From assembly GCF_026385505.1 (NCBI RefSeq), contig NZ_JANIDV010000004.1, positions 124,001-188,000 on the forward strand: a stretch of 64,000 nucleotides of DNA, given 5' to 3'. Below the pieces are notes generated by a model that was not told the origin of the DNA, ran no database searches, and saw nothing but the letters and a program-made list of their open reading frames with translations. The translations under genes and the position numbers were made by a program. The stretch comes from Bombella dulcis. Lineage in GTDB: Bacteria > Pseudomonadota > Alphaproteobacteria > Acetobacterales > Acetobacteraceae. Shown here one piece after another: positions 10,246 to 24,484 of this stretch (its first letter is position 1; every line of letters starts with the position of its first letter).

Positions 10246-13200
10246 TTATTCTGCAGCGTCTTCCACCTCGGCCGTACCCTTGCCGAGCCGCACCGGAGAC
10301 TGGTCTGCCGCAATATTGCGCAGACGCCGCATGGCACCGCCCGTCCCTGCCGGGATGAGACGACCCACGATCACGTTCTCCTTCAGGCCACCAAGCGTAT
10401 CGATTCTGCCGGATGTGGCAGCATCGGTAAGCACCCGTGTGGTCTCCTGGAAGGAGGCCGCAGAAATGAAGGACTGCGTCTGCAGGGAGGCCTTGGTGAT
10501 ACCCTGAAGGATCGGCATGGCCTTGGCCGGCTCACGCCCCTGCTCCAGCAGTACCCTGTTGTCCCGCTCGAACTCGAGCCGGTCGACAGTCTCGCCGATG
10601 AGATAGGTGGAATCACCCGGCTCCAGCACCTCGACCTTCTGCAGCATCTGACGGACAATCACTTCGATGTGCTTGTCGTTGATCTTCACGCCCTGCAGAC
10701 GGTAGACGTCCTGAATCTCATTGACCAGATAGTCGGACAGAGCCTCCATCCCCATGACCTTGAGAATATCATGCGGCACACGGGGACCATCCACAAGCGG
10801 ATCACCCTTCTGGACAAAGTCACCTTCCTGCACGGAAATATGCTTGCCCTTCGGGATCAGGTAATCCGTCCGCTCACCCGTCTCATCGTTATGCACGATG
10901 ACACAACGCTTGGACTTGTAGTCCTTTCCGAACTCGATGCGGCCATCACCTTCGGCAATGATCGCATGATCCTTCGGACGACGAGCCTCGAACAGTTCGG
11001 CCACACGTGGCAGACCACCGGTAATGTCACGAGTCTTGGACCCTTCACGCGGAATACGTGCCAGCACGTCACCAGCATGGACCACGGCTCCATTCTCCAC
11101 GGACAGAATACTGTCAGGAGACAGGAAGTAACGGGCCTCATTGCCATTGGCCAGACGGACCACGTTACCAGCCGCATCCTTCAGCTGGAGGCGAGGACGC
11201 AGGTCCACACCCTTGGTCGCCTGCTTGTAGTCCACGACAACGCGTGAGGTCAGACCGGTCACCTCGTCAACCCGTTCAACCAGCGTGATGCTGTCGATCA
11301 GGTCCTGATATTCGACCGTACCGGCCTGCTCGGTGATGATCGGCAGTGTGTACGGATCCCACTCTGCCATCTTGTCACCACGCTTGACCTCCTGCCCTTC
11401 GGACACCATCAGGCGGGCACCATAAGGCACGCGGTAACGGGCCTTCTCCGCACCAGTCTCGTCAATGAGCAGAATCTCACAGTTCCTGGACATGACCACA
11501 GGGACATTCTGGGAGTTCTGGACGACGTTGCGGTTACGGATGGTCACCTTGCCGTCACGGAAGGCCTCGACCATGGACTGCTCAGCACCACGGGTCGCCG
11601 CACCACCGATATGGAAGGTACGCATCGTCAGCTGCGTGCCCGGCTCACCGATGGACTGGGCAGCAATCACGCCGACAGCTTCACCGATATTGACCGGCGT
11701 ACCACGGGCCAGATCACGGCCATAGCAGTGGGCGCAGATGCCGGCCTTGCTGTCACAGGTCAGGACGGAACGGATTTCAACCGCTTCAATCCCCGCCCCT
11801 TCGAGCATTTCGACATCAGCCTCATCCAGAAGACGATTCCGGGGAAGCAGCTTCTCACCTGTCATCGGATGGAAGACATCATGAGACAGTGTCCGCCCCA
11901 GAGCACGCTCGGCAAGGGAGGCCACAACTTCACCACTGTCCGTCACGGCACGAACAACCAGACCACGCTCACTGCCACAGTCGATCTCGGTGATGATGCA
12001 GTCCTGCGCCACATCAACGAGACGACGTGTCAGATAACCGGAGTTGGCGGTCTTCAGAGCCGTATCGGCCAGACCCTTACGGGCACCGTGGCTGGACGTG
12101 AAGTAATCGAGAACCGACAGGCCTTCCTTGAAGTTGGCCACGATCGGCTGTTCAATGATCTCACCGGACGGCTTCACCATCAGCCCACGCATACCGGCCA
12201 GCTGCTTCATCTGGGCCGGTGACCCACGGGCCCCGGAGTGGCTCATCATCCAGACAGAGTTTGTCGGCTTACCCGGTACCTGCTTGGAAATCTCCTTGAG
12301 CATGGCCGCCTGCACTTCATCCGTACAGCGGGACCAGGCATCCACCACCTTGTTATAACGCTCGCCAGCCGTGATCAGACCTTCCTGATACTGCTGCTCG
12401 AACTCCTTGACCTCTTCCGTGGTCTTGTTCACCAGCGTGGTCTTTTCGGCCGGAACGATCATGTCGTCCTTGCCGAAGGAGATACCGGCACGGGCTGCAT
12501 GACGGAAACCCAGAGCCATGAGACGATCACAGAAAATGACGGCCTCTTTCTGTCCGCAGTGACGATACACGGTATCAATCACGTCAGATACCAGCTTCTT
12601 CGTCAGCTGACGGTTGATCAGGCTGAACGGAATGGCCGGGTGCTTCGGCAGGATCTGGGCGATCAGGGCGCGGCCCGGTGTCGTCAGGATTGTCTGACGG
12701 ACCGGCTTGCCGTCCTCATCCTGGGCATCCAGACGCAGACGGATCTTGTCATGGAGCTTCAGGGCGTTGGACAGCAGGGCAGCCTCGATCTCCGCAACCG
12801 TGGCATAGGCAGGCGGAGCCGCCTTGATGACCTTGCCATCCCTGATCTCGGCTTCATCCGGCGTAAGGCGGTATTCAGGCACCTCAAGGCTCAAATAGTA
12901 CAGACCAAGCACGATATCCTGGGAAGGCACGATGATCGGCTTGCCGTTGGCCGGGCTGAGGATGTTGTTGGTGGACATCATCAGCACACGGGCTTCCAGC
13001 TGGGCTTCCAGTGAAAGCGGCACATGCACGGCCATCTGGTCACCGTCAAAGTCCGCATTGAAGGCGGTGCAGACCAGGGGATGCAGCTGGATGGCCTTGC
13101 CTTCCACGAGGCTCGGCTCAAACGCCTGAATGCCCAGACGGTGCAGGGTCGGCGCACGGTTCAGCATCACCGGATGCTCACGGATGACCTCTTCGAGGAT

Positions 13201-14562
13201 ATCCCAGACTTCCGGACGCTCTTTCTCGACCATCCGCTTTGCAGCCTTGATGGTCGTGGCGTGACCGTACTTCTCCAGCTTGGAATAGATGAACGGCTTG
13301 AACAGCTCCAGTGCCATCTTCTTGGGAAGACCGCACTGGTGCAGTTTCAGCTCCGGCCCCACCACGATCACGGAACGGCCGGAATAGTCCACGCGCTTGC
13401 CGAGCAGGTTCTGACGGAAGCGGCCCTGCTTCCCCTTCAGCATGTCGGACAGGGACTTCAGCGGACGCTTGTTGGCCCCGGTGATGGCACGGCCACGACG
13501 ACCATTGTCGAACAGCGCATCAACAGCTTCCTGCAGCATGCGCTTTTCATTACGGACGATGATGTCCGGCGCACGCAGCTCGATCAGCCGCTTCAGACGG
13601 TTGTTACGGTTGATGACACGGCGGTACAGGTCATTTAGGTCGGACGTGGCGAAACGCCCGCCATCCAGCGGCACGAGCGGACGCAGTTCCGGCGGAATCA
13701 CGGGCACGATGTCCATGATCATCCATTCCGGACGGGCACCGCTCTCCACGAAGGATTCGACCATCTTGAGACGCTTGACCAGCTTCTTGCGGGCCGCTTC
13801 GGACGTGGCCTTGCGCAGTTTCTTGCGCATGACCGTCTTTTCCGAATCGCCTTCCATCACCTCGGCGTCATAGTCGAACGGGTCCGGCTCGCCACGCTCA
13901 CGGGCGGCACGGCTCAGCTCGGCTTCCTGTGCATTCGGCAGACCCCAGTCATAGCTGGACAGCGCACGCTTGATCGCCTCGGCACCGATGCCAACATCCA
14001 GACCGTCATCAGCGAATTCATCCATCAGCTCTTCGCAGCGGATTTCATCCAGCAGATACTGGTCACGACGCTTGCCGTGCTTGTAGGATTCAACCTGATC
14101 GGATTCACAGACACCCTTATCGAGCACCAGGAACTTCTCGAAATACAGGACCGGCTCAACATCCTTGAGCGGCAGGTCCAGCATCGTGGCGATACGGCTC
14201 GGCAGGGACTTCAGGAACCAGATGTGAGCGACCGGTGAAGCGAGGTCGATATGGCCCATCCGCTCACGGCGGACCTTGGCCAGTGTCACCTCGACACCGC
14301 ACTTCTCACAGACGATCCCACGGAACTTCATCCGCTTGTACTTGCCGCAGAGGCACTCATAATCCTTGGTCGGCCCGAAAATGCGGGCACAGAACAGCCC
14401 GTCACGCTCCGGCTTGAAGGTACGATAGTTGATCGTTTCCGGTTTTTTGATCTCGCCATAAGACCATGACCGGATCTGCTCGCTGGAAGCGAGCTGGATA
14501 CGGATCTGGTCAAATGTGCCTGACTGACCAGACTGACCGAGAATCTTCATGAGTTCGTTCAT
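10246..14562 (-). CDS. rpoC: DNA-directed RNA polymerase subunit beta'
   Basis: The beta' subunit, 1438 residues from the ATG at 14562 ([12 protein letters not shown]). The N-terminal zinc-binding cysteines ([20 protein letters not shown]), the catalytic [12 protein letters not shown] loop with its three aspartates, the bridge-helix and trigger-loop region ([10 protein letters not shown]) and the second zinc site ([15 protein letters not shown]) are all intact. The start five codons upstream is a GTG and less likely. It follows rpoB by 82 nt in the usual order. Confidence 0.98.
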   Translation of the reverse strand: MNELMKILGQSGQSGTFDQIRIQLASSEQIRSWSYGEIKKPETINYRTFKPERDGLFCARIFGPTKDYECLCGKYKRMKFRGIVCEKCGVEVTLAKVRRERMGHIDLASPVAHIWFLKSLPSRIATMLDLPLKDVEPVLYFEKFLVLDKGVCESDQVESYKHGKRRDQYLLDEIRCEELMDEFADDGLDVGIGAEAIKRALSSYDWGLPNAQEAELSRAARERGEPDPFDYDAEVMEGDSEKTVMRKKLRKATSEAARKKLVKRLKMVESFVESGARPEWMIMDIVPVIPPELRPLVPLDGGRFATSDLNDLYRRVINRNNRLKRLIELRAPDIIVRNEKRMLQEAVDALFDNGRRGRAITGANKRPLKSLSDMLKGKQGRFRQNLLGKRVDYSGRSVIVVGPELKLHQCGLPKKMALELFKPFIYSKLEKYGHATTIKAAKRMVEKERPEVWDILEEVIREHPVMLNRAPTLHRLGIQAFEPSLVEGKAIQLHPLVCTAFNADFDGDQMAVHVPLSLEAQLEARVLMMSTNNILSPANGKPIIVPSQDIVLGLYYLSLEVPEYRLTPDEAEIRDGKVIKAAPPAYATVAEIEAALLSNALKLHDKIRLRLDAQDEDGKPVRQTILTTPGRALIAQILPKHPAIPFSLINRQLTKKLVSDVIDTVYRHCGQKEAVIFCDRLMALGFRHAARAGISFGKDDMIVPAEKTTLVNKTTEEVKEFEQQYQEGLITAGERYNKVVDAWSRCTDEVQAAMLKEISKQVPGKPTNSVWMMSHSGARGSPAQMKQLAGMRGLMVKPSGEIIEQPIVANFKEGLSVLDYFTSSHGARKGLADTALKTANSGYLTRRLVDVAQDCIITEIDCGSERGLVVRAVTDSGEVVASLAERALGRTLSHDVFHPMTGEKLLPRNRLLDEADVEMLEGAGIEAVEIRSVLTCDSKAGICAHCYGRDLARGTPVNIGEAVGVIAAQSIGEPGTQLTMRTFHIGGAATRGAEQSMVEAFRDGKVTIRNRNVVQNSQNVPVVMSRNCEILLIDETGAEKARYRVPYGARLMVSEGQEVKRGDKMAEWDPYTLPIITEQAGTVEYQDLIDSITLVERVDEVTGLTSRVVVDYKQATKGVDLRPRLQLKDAAGNVVRLANGNEARYFLSPDSILSVENGAVVHAGDVLARIPREGSKTRDITGGLPRVAELFEARRPKDHAIIAEGDGRIEFGKDYKSKRCVIVHNDETGERTDYLIPKGKHISVQEGDFVQKGDPLVDGPRVPHDILKVMGMEALSDYLVNEIQDVYRLQGVKINDKHIEVIVRQMLQKVEVLEPGDSTYLIGETVDRLEFERDNRVLLEQGREPAKAMPILQGITKASLQTQSFISAASFQETTRVLTDAATSGRIDTLGGLKENVIVGRLIPAGTGGAMRRLRNIAADQSPVRLGKGTAEVEDAAE

Positions 14563-14644
14563 TTGCCGAAACCCCACTGTGCCGGGCGGCGTCCCGCCGG
14601 CACGTTAAACATGAACAATGAAGAAGAAGCGGAAAGCACTGCCC

Positions 14645-18811
<4,167 letters not shown>

Positions 18812-18934
18812 CTTATCCTGCCTCTGAACCAGACCTTCAAGTCGTCCGCTATATGACCATCCCATTACCCCATGGAATATCAGACGACTTGAACGGCTGG
18901 TTTAATCCTGCCCGTGATGCGTGACGGAATGCCC

Positions 18935-18963
18935 TGTATAGACAATTTCCCTGTCAACGGCAA
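18935..18963 (-). promoter_or_regulatory. Possible promoter within the rplL-rpoB spacer
   Basis: On the minus strand TTGCCG and TATACA are 17 nt apart, upstream of rpoB and after the rplL-rpoB hairpin. A second TTGACA overlaps the spacer but is only 11 nt from the TATACA. This could add rpoBC transcription independent of rplJL. It is prediction only. Confidence 0.35.
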
Positions 18964-18966
18964 ATG

Positions 18967-18992
18967 GGGCGGGCACCGCAAAGCACCCGCCC
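18967..18992 (-). terminator. Hairpin/attenuator between rplL and rpoB
   Basis: A GC-rich stem of 10 bp including two wobble pairs (GGGCGGGTGC against GTGCCCGCCC, 6-nt loop) lies 47 nt past the rplL stop. In E. coli a partial terminator and an RNase III site lie at the same place, lowering rpoBC relative to rplJL. An equivalent role here is inferred from position. Confidence 0.5.
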
Positions 18993-19038
18993 ACTCGCTC
19001 CAACGGCCTCCCCGAAGGGCACCGCATGGATGAAGCTC

Positions 19039-19410
19039 TTACTTGATTTCGACTGTTGCGCCGTTTTCTTCCAGAGCCTTCTTGATCTTCTCGGCCTCGT
19101 CCTTCGTGGCGCCTTCCTTGATGGTCTTCGGTGCGCCTTCGACCAGGTCCTTGGCTTCCTTCAAGCCCAGACCCGTGATGCCACGGATTTCCTTGATGAC
19201 GTTGATCTTCTTGTCACCAGCCTTGGCCAGAACGACGTCGAACTCTGTCTTCTCGGCAGCAGCTTCACCACCAGCAGCCGGAGCAGCAACAGCAGCAACC
19301 GGAGCAGCGGCGGAAACGCCCCACTTCTCTTCGAGCAGCTTGGACAGCTCAGCAGCTTCCAGAACGGTAAGAGCGGAGAGTTCGTCAACCAGTTTTGCCA
19401 GATCGGCCAT
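19039..19410 (-). CDS. rplL: 50S ribosomal protein L7/L12
   Basis: A 123-residue stalk protein that recruits translation GTPases. The N-terminal dimerisation part ([20 protein letters not shown]), the Ala/Gly-rich hinge (residues about 33-52) and the C-terminal domain with [20 protein letters not shown] are all present. It lies downstream of rplJ, as expected for the L10-L12 stalk operon. Confidence 0.98.
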   Translation of the reverse strand: MADLAKLVDELSALTVLEAAELSKLLEEKWGVSAAAPVAAVAAPAAGGEAAAEKTEFDVVLAKAGDKKINVIKEIRGITGLGLKEAKDLVEGAPKTIKEGATKDEAEKIKKALEENGATVEIK

Positions 19411-19472
19411 GATAATATCCTCTAAGATGCGTAAATGTCAGGCGGCTTCGCTCATGCGGGCCACCCTGTTAA

Positions 19473-19997
19473 TCAAGCGGCTTCCGTGTCGCCTGTTCTG
19501 GCATAGGCACCAAGAACGCGAGCAAGCTGCCCAGCCGGAGCCTGGGTGACGCCTGCAATGCGGGTTGCCGGGGTACTGATCATACCAACCAGCTTTGCAC
19601 GCAGCTCGTCCAGAGATGGCAGGGATGCCAGTGCCTTGACGCTATCAGCCGTAAGGGTCTGATTGCCAAGGGCACCACCAAGTACCACCAGCTTGTCATT
19701 CTTCTTGGCGAACTCGACCAGCACCTTTGCCACGCCAACCGGCTCGTCCGACCAGGAAATGGCCGTCGGGCCTTTAAGCAGCGGCGCAATGCCGTCGAAC
19801 TGGGTCCCATCCAGAGCACGGCTGACCAGCCGGTTCTTCGCAACCTTGTATGTCGCACCCACAGCGCGGATGTTACGACGCAGCTCTGTCGCATCAGCAA
19901 CCGTCAGACCCAGATTCTGGGTGACGACAACCATGGACGTGCTGCCGAACACTTTGCTGAGGGACTCGACAAAGGCCCGTTTTTCCGTACGGTCCAA
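19473..19997 (-). CDS. rplJ: 50S ribosomal protein L10
   Basis: L10, the stalk base that anchors L12 dimers, 174 residues. The family start [12 protein letters not shown] is preceded not by ATG but by TTG at 19997, with an AGGAG site 8 nt upstream; no ATG gives a sensible L10 N terminus. Upstream in-frame codons back to 20129 look like untranslated leader. A TTG start would lower initiation, which fits a protein made at one copy to several L12. Confidence 0.93.
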   Translation of the reverse strand: MDRTEKRAFVESLSKVFGSTSMVVVTQNLGLTVADATELRRNIRAVGATYKVAKNRLVSRALDGTQFDGIAPLLKGPTAISWSDEPVGVAKVLVEFAKKNDKLVVLGGALGNQTLTADSVKALASLPSLDELRAKLVGMISTPATRIAGVTQAPAGQLARVLGAYARTGDTEAA

Positions 19998-20266
19998 AAC
20001 CTTGTCTCCTCGGTTAGTCCGATCATCTCGGACCAGGTTACCCATTAGGTCCCGCCCGCCATGCGGCATGACAGGACCCGCTCGCCTGTCCATGTGAGGA
20101 AGACCGCATCCGCACCCGAAAGGCTGCAATACGTTCCACCCGTCTCACGCCTGCGCCACTCAGGGCTTTAAGGAACAGCGTTCCACATGCGTTCTAGGAC
20201 AGGAAAAGGAGCGGCAGGACCGCTCCCGCACCATTCCGGAGAATGGCGATTCCTTGATCTCGTCGA
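19998..20266 (-). promoter_or_regulatory. rplJ leader, candidate L10-L12 autoregulatory RNA
   Basis: The 269 nt between the rplA stop and the rplJ start hold no gene. They contain a stem (GACAGG and CCTGTC around 20072-20094) and further GC-rich complementary stretches. In many bacteria this leader binds the L10-L12 complex to repress rplJL. The exact kink-turn motif was not matched, so the assignment rests mainly on position. Confidence 0.4.
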
Positions 20267-20959
20267 TTAGCCTTCGAAGCTGGAGAGATCGATACGCACA
20301 CCTACCCCCATTGTGGAGGAAAGGGAAGCTTTTTTCAGATAGGTCCCCTTCGCACCGGACGGACGGGCCTTCTGGAGGGCATCCACCAGAGCCTTCACGT
20401 TCTCGGCGAGCTGGGACTCGGAGAAGGAGGCCTTGCCGACGCCAGCATGGACGATACCGGCACGCTCTGCACGATACTCAACCTGACCGGACTTGGCAGC
20501 CTCGATGGCACCCTTGACGTCCATCGTCACGGTACCGAGACGGGGGTTCGGCATCAGGCCACGCGGACCAAGAATCTTACCCAGACGACCAACCAGAGCC
20601 ATCATGTCCGGTGTGGCGATGCAGCGGTCGAATTCGATCTCGCCAGCCTGCACCTTCTCGGCCAGGTCTTCAGCACCGACAACCTCGGCACCAGCAGCCG
20701 CTGCTTCCTCGGCCTTCGGGCCACGGGCGAACACGCCGACACGCAGTGTCTTGCCTGTGCCGTGCGGTAGGGAGATCAGACCACGGACCATCTGGTCAGC
20801 ATGACGGGGGTCAACACCCAGACCGATGGCGAATTCAACCGTCTCATCGAACTTGGCTGTTGCGTTGCCCTTCACCAGAGCCACAGCCTCGTTCAGGGAA
20901 TACAGCTTGTCACCGTCAACCTTGGCACGCAGGGCAGCAATACGTTTGTTCTTGGCCAT
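20267..20959 (-). CDS. rplA: 50S ribosomal protein L1
   Basis: L1, of 230 residues, which forms the mobile stalk that moves deacylated tRNA out of the E site. The ATG at 20959 ([18 protein letters not shown]) is preferred to a longer frame that runs back into rplK. The conserved segment with [20 protein letters not shown] and [10 protein letters not shown] is intact. In E. coli L1 represses the rplKA mRNA. Confidence 0.97.
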   Translation of the reverse strand: MAKNKRIAALRAKVDGDKLYSLNEAVALVKGNATAKFDETVEFAIGLGVDPRHADQMVRGLISLPHGTGKTLRVGVFARGPKAEEAAAAGAEVVGAEDLAEKVQAGEIEFDRCIATPDMMALVGRLGKILGPRGLMPNPRLGTVTMDVKGAIEAAKSGQVEYRAERAGIVHAGVGKASFSESQLAENVKALVDALQKARPSGAKGTYLKKASLSSTMGVGVRIDLSSFEG

Positions 20960-20963
20960 GTTC

Positions 20964-21398
20964 TCAGCCCTCCACCACATCAAGACCGATGGAACGGGCG
21001 GACCCAGCCAGCATACGCACGGCACCATCGATGTCGTTTGCGTTCATGTCCTGGAACTTCTTCTCAGCGATTTCACGCAGCTGGGAAGTCGTCACGGACC
21101 CGACGGACGAAGCACGCCCGACCGTCTGAGACCCCTTGGTGATCTTGGCAGCCTTCAGCAGGAAGTAGGTGTTCGGCGGTGTCTTCGTGATGAAGGTAAA
21201 GGTGCGGTCCGCATAGGCAGTGATCACGACCGGGATCGGCATGCCCGGCTCAAGACTCTGCGTCTTTGCGTTGAATTCCTTACAGAACTGCATGATGTTC
21301 AGACCGCGCTGACCCAGCGCCGGACCGACCGGCGGAGACGGGTTAGCCTTACCAGCCGGAATCTGCAGTTTGATGTAGCCAACTACTTTCTTGGCCAT
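20964..21398 (-). CDS. rplK: 50S ribosomal protein L11
   Basis: L11, of 144 residues, part of the GTPase-associated centre. [20 protein letters not shown] at the N terminus and the proline-rich [19 protein letters not shown], the thiostrepton-binding region, are conserved. It is the first gene of its transcription unit; nusG and secE, which commonly precede it, are not upstream. Confidence 0.97.
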   Translation of the reverse strand: MAKKVVGYIKLQIPAGKANPSPPVGPALGQRGLNIMQFCKEFNAKTQSLEPGMPIPVVITAYADRTFTFITKTPPNTYFLLKAAKITKGSQTVGRASSVGSVTTSQLREIAEKKFQDMNANDIDGAVRMLAGSARSIGLDVVEG

Positions 21399-21482
21399 AT
21401 CCGGGACTCCCTGATTTATAGTTCCCGAACCGTGGTTGAGACGGCAGGGATCATCCCCGCCTCCCACGTTCGACTGAGGGGG

Positions 21483-21511
21483 TGCCTAGACCATTCCCCC
21501 CGGACCGTCAA
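21483..21511 (-). promoter_or_regulatory. Predicted sigma-70 promoter of rplK
   Basis: On the minus strand TTGACG and TAGGCA are separated by 17 nt, 85 nt upstream of the rplK ATG and only 8 nt past the stop codon of the efflux outer-membrane factor. This supports rplK as the start of its own unit rather than part of a nusG operon. Confidence 0.55.
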
Positions 21512-21518
21512 GAACGAA

Positions 21519-23126
21519 TCAGGGGTGCGCCGGTACGGCCGCCCTGCCCGTCAGGTCACTTTCCGAAGCAGGCGGCTGAATCTCGGAGCCTTTCTGCTGC
21601 GTGCCCACCGGCACCTCACCGGCAGGACGGGCATGATGAAGCCCCTCATACTGTAGCGGCCCGATCGGATCGATGCTCCTGATGTCCGGCAGAAGCGTAC
21701 TGGACCAGCCACCACCGAGGGCACGGATCAGCCTGACCGTGGACTGCACCTGCCTCGTCTGTGCCTGAACCTCCAGCAGACGGGCCTTCAGGGCGTCCTG
21801 CTGTGCCACCAGCGCATCCAGATAGTTCGTCAGCCCGCCAGTATAGAGGGCCATCGTCATGGCCTGCGTTCTCAGGGCGGCATCCACGGCCTGATGCTGC
21901 TGCAACTGTTCCTGATGATACAGGGCCGTCTGGCTCAGGCCATCCTCCACATCCTGGAAGGCTGCGAGAACCGTGGCCCGGTAGGCATCCACACGTTCCC
22001 GGTACTGTGACCAGGCCCGTTGCAGGGCCGCACGCCGCATCCCGCCCGTAAAGAGTGGTTCCACAGCCTGCACGGCCACCCGCCAGAACGCCTTGGAAAT
22101 ACTGGCCAGATCGAACCCGGCATCCTCAAATCCACCCGTCGCACTGATGGTGATATGTGGATAGAAAGCTGCCCTGGAGACCCCGATGGCCCGTGCAGCC
22201 GCAGCCATCTGCCGCTCGCTCATGGCCACATCCGGCCGCCGCTCCAGCAGGGTGGAGGGAATCCCTTCCCTGACCCGGACCGTATCAAAATGCAGCCGGA
22301 AATCCTTGACCGGCTGAATATGGAAGCTGGCAGGCACCATGTTCACCATGATGGCAATGGCGTGCTCCTGCACCTGACGGGTCGCCAATAGATAGCTCTG
22401 CGCCGCCTGGGCGGAGTACAGCTCATTCTCGGCACGGGACACGTCCAACCCCGCCCCGATGGCTCCCCCCTGCCGCAGCCTCGTGATCTCCACAGCGGTG
22501 CGGAAGTACCGGATGGAGTCATCATAAACGGCCAGCTGTGCATCAATCCCACGCAGTGCCATGTAATCTGACGCCAGCTCCGCCTGAAGGCTCAGCCTCG
22601 TCAGCGCATATTCAGCCGCCCCGGCCTGTGCCAGATTTTTCTGCATATGCGTCTGGTTACGGATGGCATCCCAGAAATCCGGCTCCCATGTCGCAGCCCC
22701 GCTATAGGCAACATTGGACTCATAAATGGGCGTGTTATTGGCACGCCGCAGAAAGAGCCGCCCTTCCGACTGCTTGTTCCGGCTCATCTGTGCACCACCG
22801 GCAAGCTGGGGATACAGCCGGCTTTCCGTCTCACGGGCAATGTCACGTTCCTGCGTGAAGACTTCCGCCGCTGCCTGAAGGTCCGGATTATAGCTGTTCA
22901 GCCGTTCTTCCAGCTCATCAAGCTGGGAGTCATGAAACACCTTCCACCACTCACCCCGCACGACGGCATCGGCAGGCCGGGCATTCCCCATGATGCCTTT
23001 GCCTTCCCACCCATCAGGATAAATGAAATGCGGCGTGTGATATCGTGGGGCGAGATCGCATGATGCCAGGAAAAAGGACAGTCCCCCTGCCAGCAGCGGC
23101 AGTTTCCGCCATAAGCCCGTCACCAT
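21519..23126 (-). CDS. RND efflux outer-membrane factor (TolC/NodT family lipoprotein)
   Basis: A 535-residue outer-membrane channel. The N terminus MVTGLWRKLPLLAGGLSFFLASC is a lipoprotein signal with the lipobox Cys at residue 23. Two OEP-type repeats follow, including LERRPDVAMSERQMAAAARA and FYPHITISATGGF, typical of NodT proteins. Its ATG overlaps the adaptor stop codon (TGATG), so it is coupled. It forms the outer part of a three-component pump with the two upstream genes. The last 45 residues are a variable tail. The substrate is unknown. Confidence 0.9.
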   Translation of the reverse strand: MVTGLWRKLPLLAGGLSFFLASCDLAPRYHTPHFIYPDGWEGKGIMGNARPADAVVRGEWWKVFHDSQLDELEERLNSYNPDLQAAAEVFTQERDIARETESRLYPQLAGGAQMSRNKQSEGRLFLRRANNTPIYESNVAYSGAATWEPDFWDAIRNQTHMQKNLAQAGAAEYALTRLSLQAELASDYMALRGIDAQLAVYDDSIRYFRTAVEITRLRQGGAIGAGLDVSRAENELYSAQAAQSYLLATRQVQEHAIAIMVNMVPASFHIQPVKDFRLHFDTVRVREGIPSTLLERRPDVAMSERQMAAAARAIGVSRAAFYPHITISATGGFEDAGFDLASISKAFWRVAVQAVEPLFTGGMRRAALQRAWSQYRERVDAYRATVLAAFQDVEDGLSQTALYHQEQLQQHQAVDAALRTQAMTMALYTGGLTNYLDALVAQQDALKARLLEVQAQTRQVQSTVRLIRALGGGWSSTLLPDIRSIDPIGPLQYEGLHHARPAGEVPVGTQQKGSEIQPPASESDLTGRAAVPAHP

Positions 23127-24484
23127 CAGTACTGCCCCTGTTCCTGTCTGGCTGGTGTGGATGCAGGAGCCGCCCCTCCATCACCCGGCTTCGTCGGTTC
23201 GTCGGGCGTGCTGTCATCCGGCGGGGGCATGGCACCGACACGCCGCAGATCATTCGACGTCACGTTCGGGAGAGGCTTTTCCGCTTCCTTCGGCTTGACG
23301 TCATTATAGCCGCGGGTTGGCGTCACGACCCGGACTTCATCCCCATCCAGCATGTCTGCCGTCGGGTTGGCCACAATCTCGTCATGCGGGGACATGCCGG
23401 AGAGAACCTGCGTCGTCATGCCGAAATTCGTGCCAACCTGCACGGTCTCCAGCCTGATATGGTTATTAACGACCTTGGCCACCTGCATCCCCTGCGCCCG
23501 GAAGATGAGCGCACTGGTCGGCACGATCAGCACATCCGGGTCACCCGGTGCCTGAATATGGGCCGTGGCATAGGAATTGGGCCAGAGCAGCCCATCCGGA
23601 TTGTCCAGAACAAGCTCGGTCGTCACGGTCCGGGTGGAGGCGTTAAAGGCATTTGCTGTTGCCAGAAAACGTGCCTTGAACACACGGCCCGGATACTGGG
23701 GCACGCTCAGCTCCGCACTGATGCGAGGGGAAATGACGCTGGCAAAATCCTGCGGCACGGACACGAACACACGTATCTTGTGTACATCCGCCACGGAAAA
23801 GAGTTCGGCGATGGCCCCCCGTGAATTGAGATTGCCCCCGGCAGCGTTCACGTAATCCCCGACATTGACCAGACGGGATGTCACGATCCCGTCAAAGGGG
23901 GCCACGATCCGCTTGAAGTTCTCCAGAGCCTCCACCCGCTCGACATCATGGGCGGCCGCATCAAGTTCGGCCTTCTGGGCGGCGGCGTTGGCAGCCTGCA
24001 CGTCCACTTCCTGACGGGACACGGCCTGCGTCCCCCGCAGGGCCGTCCAGCGTTTCGTGGTGATCAGAGCCAGCTGATAGCGGGCATTGACGACCTCATA
24101 ATGCGCCTTGGCCGCCGCATACTGGGCATCAATGCTCGGCGTGCTGACTTCTGCCAGAAGATCGCCCCGCTTCACATGCGCACCGTAGTCCTTGTACCAC
24201 ATCTTCACATAACCGGAGACCTGCGCATAGATCGGTGCCTCATACCAGGCAGCCAGGTTAGCAGGCAGGTCCACGTTCCGGGTTTTCGGTCCCGGCTGGG
24301 CCTTGATCAGCACGACACGGGCGATGGCACTGTCCTTCGTCTCCCGTTCCAGCTCCCCCCTATGAAGGGCACGCTGCACAAGCCCCAGCACGACCAGCCC
24401 TGCCAGCACGACCAGAAAGATGAGCAGCAGCAGGCGTCCCCTGCCACGGGCGGGAGGCTGGGTCTGACGGGTGGGAGGATTCAT
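23126..24484 (-). CDS. RND efflux periplasmic adaptor (membrane fusion protein)
   Basis: A 452-residue HlyD/AcrA-family adaptor. A single N-terminal membrane segment (LLLLIFLVVLAGLVVLGLV, about residues 18-36) is followed by the lipoyl half-motifs (PIYAQVSGYVKMWYKDYGAHVK and FKRIVAPFDGIVTSRLVNVG), a helical hairpin between them, a beta-barrel part and a Pro-rich acidic C-terminal tail of about 50 residues. Its start overlaps the permease stop by 4 nt. It bridges permease and outer-membrane channel. Confidence 0.9.
   Translation of the reverse strand: MNPPTRQTQPPARGRGRLLLLIFLVVLAGLVVLGLVQRALHRGELERETKDSAIARVVLIKAQPGPKTRNVDLPANLAAWYEAPIYAQVSGYVKMWYKDYGAHVKRGDLLAEVSTPSIDAQYAAAKAHYEVVNARYQLALITTKRWTALRGTQAVSRQEVDVQAANAAAQKAELDAAAHDVERVEALENFKRIVAPFDGIVTSRLVNVGDYVNAAGGNLNSRGAIAELFSVADVHKIRVFVSVPQDFASVISPRISAELSVPQYPGRVFKARFLATANAFNASTRTVTTELVLDNPDGLLWPNSYATAHIQAPGDPDVLIVPTSALIFRAQGMQVAKVVNNHIRLETVQVGTNFGMTTQVLSGMSPHDEIVANPTADMLDGDEVRVVTPTRGYNDVKPKEAEKPLPNVTSNDLRRVGAMPPPDDSTPDEPTKPGDGGAAPASTPARQEQGQY

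Noticed and set aside
18941-18957. TTGACA as the -35 element for TATACA upstream of rpoB
   Set aside because: The spacing is only 11 nt; the TTGCCG further upstream gives 17 nt and is the better though weak candidate.
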